DNA of 57,081 nt from Candidatus Poseidoniales archaeon (lineage in GTDB: Archaea > Thermoplasmatota > Poseidoniia > Poseidoniales > Thalassarchaeaceae), in contig DTUF01000006.1 in assembly GCA_012964335.1 (NCBI GenBank), positions 1 through 57,081 of the forward strand, read 5' to 3'. Below the pieces are notes generated by a model. It saw only the letters and a program-made list of their open reading frames with translations. It did no database searches and was not told the DNA's origin. Position numbers and translations under genes: made by a program. Shown here piece after piece: positions 51,469 to 57,081 of the stretch (position 1 is its first letter; every line of letters starts with the position of its first letter).

Positions 51469-53237
51469 CTGTAGTAGTAATCGTTTCGGGCTTTTTGGTC
51501 CCTGTCTTTCTGACTTGACTCTTTGTTAATCCGTGGTCGCTTAGAATCATGGTCTCGTCGGAAGGTGACTCCAACCCCTTTCAAGAATCGGTTCATTCCC
51601 TTTCTCAATGATAGTGGTCCAATCGCAGTCCCTGAGGTTCCACCTTCACCCTCAAAGACAAGTAAAGAGTCACTTACAATGTCAATGAAGTAGATATCGT
51701 GGTCAATCACCATAGCTGACTTTTCATTTGCTTCCATGGTTCTTCTAATCGCTTTCGCCGCTTCCATCCTAGCATTTGCATCCAAGTGAGCACTAGGCTC
51801 ATCGAGCAAATAAATGTCCGCATCTCGGCCAAGACAGATGACAATTGAAACGGCTTGTAATTCGCCGCCAGAAAGCCGAGTTGCATCCATCTCTAACAAT
51901 TTATCAACCTCTAATGGTCTTACAACTCGGGTCTGAAATTGGCCTACATGCCAAGAATTTCCGATTTCAGCATCCAACCATTCTCGAACAGTTCCAGGGA
52001 ATTCTGCAGTAATGTGCTGTGGCTTATAGGAAACTTTTGCTTCCATAGTGCACCATCCTGCATCCATCTCTAATTCGCCTGCAAATATCTTTGCTAGTGT
52101 GGTTTTTCCGGTTGCATTGGGTCCCACAACTCCAACCACTTCTGTTTCGTGGAGCGTACCTTTACCAGTTGTGAGTTTGAATTCTCCGAGTGTTTTCTCA
52201 AGATCTCCCCACTCTAGAATAGGATGTCCAATCGCCTCTTTGCGGACAGAGCCTCTGGCAAAAGAAATCGGTTTGTCACGTATTCTGATATTCTCTTCAA
52301 CCAAAAAACCGTCGAGATACGCATTAATTGCTTTACGAGTTGAGCGGGCCGGTGTAAAAATCCCAAACGCTGCACGGGTTCCATAAACGATGTGAACGAG
52401 GTCGCATAACACGTCAAGAATCGCCAAGTCGTGCTCAATCACGATGACTCGTTTGCCTTCTGATAGCTTCTGTAAAATTTTGACAATTCTCATGCGCTCA
52501 AAAATGTCAAGATAAGATGACGGCTCGTCAAAGAAATACACATCAGCATCTTTCAACAAAGTTGCTGCAATCGCAACTCTCTGCAATTCGCCGCCAGAAA
52601 GTTGCGGCAAATTCCGTTCTAACAAATGGTCAATTCCTAAGTCAGTAGTGACTTCAACCAATGCATCTCGCTCATCAACAGAAGCCAGTAATTCACCGAC
52701 TTGACCCTTGAAAGCTTTCGGAATATGGTCTACATATTGTGGTTTAAGAGCCACACGAACACCAGTCCCAGCCACCAGTCCTAGGTAATCCCGCAGTTCA
52801 CCCTTAGGCAGACTTGTGAGAATCTCGTCCCACTCTGCAGCCTCAATGTGCCAGTCCCCCATGTTAGGGGTTAGCGAGCCTGAGAGAATGTTGAGTGCAG
52901 TAGATTTCCCCATCCCGTTTTGGCCAAGTATCCCCACCACTTTTTCCTCGCGTGGCGCAGGGAGGCGGAAAAGCCGGAACCCGTTTCTTCCATAACGATG
53001 AATCATATCAGACTTCAATTCTTCAGGCAGATTGTGGATGACTAGCGCGTCAAATGGACATTTATTGACACAGATTCCACAACCGATACAGAGTTGTTCA
53101 GAAATTATTGGCTTTTTTGTTTTCTCGTCGAAAACAATACATTCCTGCCCATTGCGAACAGGTGGACAAAAGGCGTGACATTGGTCATCGCATTTCTTTG
53201 GTTGACATCTGTCATCAAGAAGAACTGCGACTCTCAT
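51465..53237 (-). CDS. ribosome recycling ATPase ABCE1/Rli1
   Basis: The 590-residue protein has N-terminal Fe-S ligands (CDDQCHAFCP, then CIGCGICVNKCPFDAL) for two [4Fe-4S] clusters. Two ABC ATPase domains follow with Walker A GQNGMGKST and GPNATGKTT and signatures LSGGELQRV and LSGGELQAV. It splits the ribosome after termination. Start ATG 53237 follows GAGGTGA plus four bases. Cluster supply may come from the SUF/Nfu genes in this window. It leads the operon with the two Fe-S nucleases. Confidence 0.97.
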   Translation of the reverse strand: MRVAVLLDDRCQPKKCDDQCHAFCPPVRNGQECIVFDEKTKKPIISEQLCIGCGICVNKCPFDALVIHNLPEELKSDMIHRYGRNGFRLFRLPAPREEKVVGILGQNGMGKSTALNILSGSLTPNMGDWHIEAAEWDEILTSLPKGELRDYLGLVAGTGVRVALKPQYVDHIPKAFKGQVGELLASVDERDALVEVTTDLGIDHLLERNLPQLSGGELQRVAIAATLLKDADVYFFDEPSSYLDIFERMRIVKILQKLSEGKRVIVIEHDLAILDVLCDLVHIVYGTRAAFGIFTPARSTRKAINAYLDGFLVEENIRIRDKPISFARGSVRKEAIGHPILEWGDLEKTLGEFKLTTGKGTLHETEVVGVVGPNATGKTTLAKIFAGELEMDAGWCTMEAKVSYKPQHITAEFPGTVREWLDAEIGNSWHVGQFQTRVVRPLEVDKLLEMDATRLSGGELQAVSIVICLGRDADIYLLDEPSAHLDANARMEAAKAIRRTMEANEKSAMVIDHDIYFIDIVSDSLLVFEGEGGTSGTAIGPLSLRKGMNRFLKGVGVTFRRDHDSKRPRINKESSQKDRDQKARNDYYYS

Positions 53238-53284
53238 TTGCTCACCTCTATTCTTTTCGGACTTGGTTCATTGTTTCATGCTTA

Positions 53285-53309
53285 CGCTCCCATCCTTTAG
53301 GATGGGGCG
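53285..53309. promoter_or_regulatory. GC-rich hairpin between phytoene synthase and rli1
   Basis: CCCATCC (53289-53295) and GGATGGG (53300-53306) pair around a four-base loop, and the stem extends by three more pairs with one bulge. It lies 47 bases upstream of the rli1 start and seven bases after the phytoene synthase stop. On the plus strand it is followed by GTTTTTG, so it could act as a terminator there, but no plus-strand gene ends nearby. Confidence 0.45.
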
Positions 53310-53316
53310 TTTTTGA

Positions 53317-54579
53317 TTACAGGCGGAAAAACCGCTGCTTGGCATAAATGGCTGCTGCCAGAGTCACTTTCTCTACTTTTGAAAGTTTAACTTGGCCATG
53401 GAAGATGTTACCATCCTTCTTCTTAATCTTCTTCAAAATTGAACCATAAAAAGCCATCATCGCTGCTGGAGAATATCTCGCTTTACGATTTAGTAGTGGC
53501 AGTAACTTGAGTGCTTTCTCATGATACGACTCTATTTTCCCAATGAACTCGGATGAAAAGGCGTGCCAGCGTTTGTCATTGGCCAAGTCACCAGATAATT
53601 CACTAGGCTTGATTCCATGCCGTTCTAAATCATCAAGAGGTAAGTAGACTCGATTGCGCCCTGCATCTTCTGAAACATCTCGCAAGATGTTTGTCATCTG
53701 CATGAAAATCCCCCAAGACTCAGCATATTCTGCTGCCTTTGGGTCATCGTAATCGTAAATTTCAATGCAGACGAGTCCAACAGTGGAAGCAACGCGGTAG
53801 CAGTATTTGTACAAGTCATCAAAGGTGCGGTAACGGTTCGTGTATAGGTCATCCTCCATCCCGGAGATTAGGTCATCTAGGTGCTCTCTTGGCACTTCAA
53901 ACCTTGAAACGGTGTCTTTGAGAGCCATGAATATTGGGTCAGTAGATGAATGGCAATTGTAAGCGGTTGACAACTTCTTTCTGAAAAAGAATAGTTGGGC
54001 GAGTTTGTCTCGATATGTTGGTGCATCCAACACACTCTTGTCCCCAGTTAGTTGCTCAAGGCTTTCACGGTACTCTTTTGCTTCAGGGTCTAGAGCCCCC
54101 TCACCACCAGGGAATACATCGACGTAATCACCGTCAGCGATGTCATCCGCTCTGCGGCAGAATGCGTAATACGCACACATTGCTTTGCGTTGTTCATCAG
54201 GGAGATACTTGAACGAGTGGTAAAAGTTACCTGCTTCTTTACGAGTTAGTAGTTCGCAATATGCATATGCCGCTTCCATCATTTCAGCAGGCACATTTTC
54301 TTCTTCCCAAATGGGTGCTTCAATGTGGGCAAATGGATTGACTAACTCTGCTTCAAAATCTAGACCAGCCATGAAAGCGGGAATATCTTTCAACAAATCT
54401 ATCGCTGTTATACTGACCGCTTTTACAGCTTCACGAGAGATTTCAACTGCTGATCGAATGTGTTCTAATCGTTCTTGTTGGTTAGAGTTCAAAGCGCTTT
54501 CAGGTACACCATCAAATATATGCGAATCTCCGATGTTCGCTGTTCCTGACATGTGCTTCGTTGAGAGTGTGTTTATCAT
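53317..54579 (-). CDS. squalene/phytoene synthase family protein, long form
   Basis: The 420-residue protein has about 100 residues of N-terminal extension. The prenyl-synthase core follows, with CRRADDIADGD (first Asp motif) and NILRDVSEDAGRNRVYLP (second Asp motif). It would join two prenyl diphosphates head to head to give phytoene or squalene. Which product is made cannot be told. ATG 54579 is used; a GC-rich hairpin lies 16 bases upstream of it, and a divergent homologue begins 129 bases away. Confidence 0.88.
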   Translation of the reverse strand: MINTLSTKHMSGTANIGDSHIFDGVPESALNSNQQERLEHIRSAVEISREAVKAVSITAIDLLKDIPAFMAGLDFEAELVNPFAHIEAPIWEEENVPAEMMEAAYAYCELLTRKEAGNFYHSFKYLPDEQRKAMCAYYAFCRRADDIADGDYVDVFPGGEGALDPEAKEYRESLEQLTGDKSVLDAPTYRDKLAQLFFFRKKLSTAYNCHSSTDPIFMALKDTVSRFEVPREHLDDLISGMEDDLYTNRYRTFDDLYKYCYRVASTVGLVCIEIYDYDDPKAAEYAESWGIFMQMTNILRDVSEDAGRNRVYLPLDDLERHGIKPSELSGDLANDKRWHAFSSEFIGKIESYHEKALKLLPLLNRKARYSPAAMMAFYGSILKKIKKKDGNIFHGQVKLSKVEKVTLAAAIYAKQRFFRL

Positions 54580-54595
54580 CTCTTAATGAACCCAA

Positions 54596-54638
54596 CGGCC
54601 CTTAGGGCCGGACACCATGATTGAGCACTTCAAAGTGC
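54596..54638. promoter_or_regulatory. two dyads between divergent prenyl synthase genes
   Basis: CGGCCC and GGGCCG (54596-54610) form a perfect six-pair stem around three bases, and GCACTT/AAGTGC (54625-54638) is a second six-pair dyad. Both lie in the 129-base region between two oppositely directed genes of the same family. They could be regulator sites or 5' leader hairpins. Confidence 0.45.
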
Positions 54639-54708
54639 ACCTCCGTTTGAAAAGAGATTAATACCGGGGCAAGAACAGGTTACTCACAGGTCAACAGGAG
54701 GTAGAGTC

Positions 54709-55722
54709 ATGGCTAAAATTATCAGCCCGGAAATTGACTCTCTTCTTGAGCAGACCTCACGTTCTTTCTATCTAACTTTGAAGGTATTGCCAACAAAGAT
54801 TCGCGGTCAAATTGGGTTGCTATATTTGCTGGCTCGGTTGGCTGATACTATTGCAGATTCTGCGAGTGGCAATACAAACCAATTAATTAACAATATCAAG
54901 GGATATAATCAATATGCACAAGGTAATCTTGATGACCCACCAAACTTGAGTGAATTGGCAAAACTTCAGACTAATCCTGATGAGGCTAAATTGCTGGAAA
55001 ACGTTAGAGAAGTTGTTGATTCTTTAAGTCGATTTTCTGACGCTGACCAGAAAAGAATAAGGCATTGTTTAGATACAATTGTTAGCGGCCAAACGCTTGA
55101 TTTACAACGCTTTGGGAACGTTGAAAAAGGCACAATAACACCTCTATCAGATGATGAGGAACTTGATGATTATACCTACCGTGTGGCTGGTTGTGTAGGT
55201 GAATTTTGGACACATATGTCGTTGGCCCATTGTATCAATGTCGATAAAGAAACGGAGAAACTCATGTTTGAGCGAGGTGTACGTTTTGGGAAGGCGTTAC
55301 AACTGATCAATATCTTACGAGATATCCCTGCAGATTTGGCTTTGGGAAGGTGCTACATACCAATAGATTCAATGGAAAAATCTAATCTAATTCCAAGTGA
55401 TTTACAGGACTTGCAAAATATGGGGAAATTCCGACCACTCTTTGACACTCATCTTGGTTTAGCTTGGGCACATTTGGATGCAGCAGTTGACTATATTGGG
55501 TTATTGCCAAGGGGCCAATTTAGACTTCGGGCTGCCTGTATGTTACCGGTCCTCATTGGTCAGAGAACTCTGACATTACTGGGTTCTCAAAATGTTTTGG
55601 ATGGGGATAATCGGGTTAAGGTATTACGCCCAGAAATAAAGCGGTTGAAGAATAAAACCCTCTGGGCAATGTTCTCTCGTAAGAAGAGTTTGAAACTTCT
55701 ACAGACCAATCGGAATGCCTAA
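54709..55722 (+). CDS. squalene/phytoene synthase family protein, short form
   Basis: The 337-residue protein has SRSFYLTLKVLP, the first Asp motif LADTIADSA, YTYRVAGCVGEFW, and the second Asp motif NILRDIPADLALGRCYIP, all in the order of squalene synthase or CrtB/HpnD. No N-terminal extension and no C-terminal membrane helix are present. AGGAGGTAG lies eight bases before ATG 54709. It is a diverged homologue of the gene on the other side of the 129-base spacer. Product assignment needs biochemical or tree evidence. Confidence 0.9.
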   Translation: MAKIISPEIDSLLEQTSRSFYLTLKVLPTKIRGQIGLLYLLARLADTIADSASGNTNQLINNIKGYNQYAQGNLDDPPNLSELAKLQTNPDEAKLLENVREVVDSLSRFSDADQKRIRHCLDTIVSGQTLDLQRFGNVEKGTITPLSDDEELDDYTYRVAGCVGEFWTHMSLAHCINVDKETEKLMFERGVRFGKALQLINILRDIPADLALGRCYIPIDSMEKSNLIPSDLQDLQNMGKFRPLFDTHLGLAWAHLDAAVDYIGLLPRGQFRLRAACMLPVLIGQRTLTLLGSQNVLDGDNRVKVLRPEIKRLKNKTLWAMFSRKKSLKLLQTNRNA

Positions 55723-55898
55723 TATTGCCAACTTTTTCTATCTTGCGACAATATTCAATATTTACTAGAACAGTACATTGGTAAAGTAATGGGAACCTGC
55801 TAATATTGACTTGAAGTATTGGTTTTTGCGAATCTCTCCTCTCAAACAAATCGGGTATAATTTAATCCATACGCGGCAACCGTTTTTACTGAGAGGGC

Positions 55899-55913
55899 CA
55901 ACCCGAAGGGTTG
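55899..55913 (+). promoter_or_regulatory. leader hairpin before zinc-ribbon protein gene
   Basis: CAACCC and GGGTTG pair perfectly around the loop GAA and end 15 bases before ATG 55929. The ribosome site GGGAGG follows at once. A TATA-like TATAATTTA lies upstream near 55856, so the hairpin would be in the 5' leader of the transcript. Confidence 0.5.
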
Positions 55914-55928
55914 TAGGGAGGTTAAACC

Positions 55929-57081
55929 ATGGACTGTCAATCATGTGCGGATGAGATTCCTGACGACTCAATTTTCTGCCCCGAATGTGGTGCAAGGCAA
56001 GATTTGTCAAATTCAGGTGGGCGCTCTTTTGGCGTTGTCACTCCTCAAGCAGTTCAGGCTGCTAACAAAGAGGAAAGCGGTGGCCAACAAGAACACCAAG
56101 CGATGGATGTTGATACTCTTAATCGGCTTGCTTTCCAGATGAAAAGTGGTCAAAGCGCTGATACTGGGGAAAACGAGCCAAGTGCCGAATCTCCAATCGA
56201 TATTTCTGATGCTTTTGATGGAGCGATTACTGGGACAAACCAAGTTGTTGACCGGATGGCTGTAGTTGAGAAGGAACAAAAATCAGAAGCTCGCAGCGAA
56301 TGGCTCACCATGAATCAACAGACTGCAACAGATGTTCTTTCCCAAGTTAACGCTGAATTACCAGCTCATCTACGCCGTGAAGACACTGCGGAATCAGGGG
56401 CGGCTCGTTTTCTAGAAGATGCATTAGGTGATACGCCACCAGACCCAAAGGATGGTCCTTCAGTTGGTTTACTCAGAAGAATGGCAGAGGTAGCAGTTCG
56501 CCGAGTGGCACGAAAGCGAGGTGTAGCAGTTGAGTCTCCTCAAATCTCCTTGGAGGATGATTTAGTTAGAGTCAATGTGACTTACATTGATGACGGTCGG
56601 GTTCTAGACACTCCATCAGACCTTTCAAACGCATTTTCACACGCAATCCAAACCGAGGTTGCTCTCAAAGGACTTGAACTCTCAGTGTCTGTTGTACTAT
56701 TCTCTTCAACCGAAGGTGAAGTCTCTCATGTTTGGGGCGATGCGCCAGATGAAGAAGAAGTTGAGGCTGAAGACGAAGAAGAAAAATTCGCTTGCGAGGC
56801 TTGTGGTCATTACCCGGTAATGGAATCAGACCCAGCTTGTCCTCATTGCGGTGCAATGTTCGAAGATGATGATGACGATGAAGATCAAGATGGGATGGCA
56901 GGTGGCCCTCCTAGCAGAGGAGGTCCTCCAAGAGGTCCAAGTCGCGATGGTCCAAGTGGTGGCCCAAGTAGAGGCGGCCCTCCAAGTCGCGGTCCAAGTG
57001 GGCCCGGTGGCCCAGGTGGCCCTCCAAAAGGCGGTGGACCACCAAGTAGAGGTGGCCCCCCTAGCAAAGGCGGTGGACCAC
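55929..57081 (+). CDS. double zinc-ribbon protein with Gly/Pro/Arg-rich tail (partial, cut at right edge)
   Basis: At least 384 codons are open to the window edge, with no stop. The N-terminus is a zinc ribbon (CQSC ... CPEC within 20 residues). A long polar helical region follows (about 25-285), then a second ribbon (CEACGH ... CPHCG), an Asp-rich stretch and a tail of repeated GGPPSRG and GGPSRG units. A GGGAGG site eight bases before the ATG fixes the start. The tail resembles RGG-type low-complexity segments that bind RNA or phase-separate; that link is inference. The family is not recognised. Confidence 0.75.
   Translation, partial: MDCQSCADEIPDDSIFCPECGARQDLSNSGGRSFGVVTPQAVQAANKEESGGQQEHQAMDVDTLNRLAFQMKSGQSADTGENEPSAESPIDISDAFDGAITGTNQVVDRMAVVEKEQKSEARSEWLTMNQQTATDVLSQVNAELPAHLRREDTAESGAARFLEDALGDTPPDPKDGPSVGLLRRMAEVAVRRVARKRGVAVESPQISLEDDLVRVNVTYIDDGRVLDTPSDLSNAFSHAIQTEVALKGLELSVSVVLFSSTEGEVSHVWGDAPDEEEVEAEDEEEKFACEACGHYPVMESDPACPHCGAMFEDDDDDEDQDGMAGGPPSRGGPPRGPSRDGPSGGPSRGGPPSRGPSGPGGPGGPPKGGGPPSRGGPPSKGGGP
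56896..57081 (+). repeat. low-complexity Gly/Pro/Ser/Arg coding repeat
   Basis: The coding sequence repeats short GGTGGCCCTCC-like and GGTCCAAG-like units that encode GGPPSRG, GPSRG and GGGPPS blocks. The tract runs off the right edge of the window, so its full copy number is unknown. Confidence 0.85.

Noticed and set aside
53285-53310. Intrinsic terminator on the plus strand
   Set aside because: The hairpin with a T-run looks right, but no plus-strand gene ends before it; a leader role for rli1 is kept as a possibility.
56885-57067. Gly/Pro-rich minus-strand frame at the right edge
   Set aside because: It is the reverse reading of the GPP repeat in the zinc-ribbon gene and has no ribosome site.

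Overview
The window is chromosomal DNA from a free-living archaeon. The informational genes are archaeal or eukaryote-like: ribosomal proteins L37e, L44e and S27e, aIF2-alpha, Nop10, the ribosome-recycling ATPase ABCE1/Rli1, an archaeosine-type tRNA-guanine transglycosylase, CTP-dependent riboflavin kinase and a PAC2 proteasome chaperone. The base composition is moderate and coding is very dense. Many proteins are large and membrane-anchored on the cell surface, with thrombospondin-3/EF-hand-like, LVIVD, YHYH and PKD domains. Together with a complete SUF operon, this best fits a marine planktonic euryarchaeon of the Poseidoniales (Marine Group II) type. That placement is inference from gene content; no marker tree could be run.

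Layout. 1-7.5 kb: tRNA-Ala, then a surface-protein cluster (cupredoxin-like protein, two tandem LVIVD paralogues, a TSP3-YHYH protein). 7.5-10.9 kb (minus): PheS, a membrane zinc-ribbon protein and an aminotransferase. 11-18.7 kb (plus): a 1718-residue surface protein, tRNA-Thr (minus), FolD and a purple-acid-phosphatase-like enzyme. 18.7-24.5 kb (minus): sufC-sufB-sufD-sufS-(DUF302-SufE)-sufT. 24.7-28.1 kb (plus): Nfu, a 108-codon ORF with no standard start codon, a small membrane protein and TgtA. 28.2-34.2 kb (plus): a five-gene ABC-2 exporter cassette. 34.2-36.8 kb (plus): a PH-domain membrane protein, a TPR-like protein and TruA. 36.8-44.8 kb: mostly minus strand (RibK, esterase; L37e, PurF, ThiI-like protein, beta-propeller protein; two membrane proteins) with one plus-strand metallo-beta-lactamase-fold gene. 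44.9-47.2 kb (plus): L44e-S27e-aIF2alpha-Nop10-PAC2. After that come a ubiquitin-like modifier (minus), tRNA-Ser (plus), an operon of Rli1 and two RecB/Cas4-type Fe-S nucleases (minus), two divergent phytoene/squalene synthases, and a zinc-ribbon protein with a Gly/Pro/Arg-rich tail cut by the right edge.

Working together: Nfu and SUF supply Fe-S clusters, and likely clients in this window are Rli1 and the two nucleases; PurF may be another. The translation genes cover tRNA charging, tRNA modification, initiation and recycling. Several zinc or catalytic sites are lost while the proteins are kept (L44e, TgtA, ThiI-like). A frequent ribosome-binding arrangement, GGTGA then four bases then the start codon, fixes several starts and supports an AUC start at 25188. 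Short GC-rich hairpins recur in front of start codons. No CRISPR array, insertion sequence, rRNA or replication origin was recognised, and no gene-free stretch exceeds about 220 bases.
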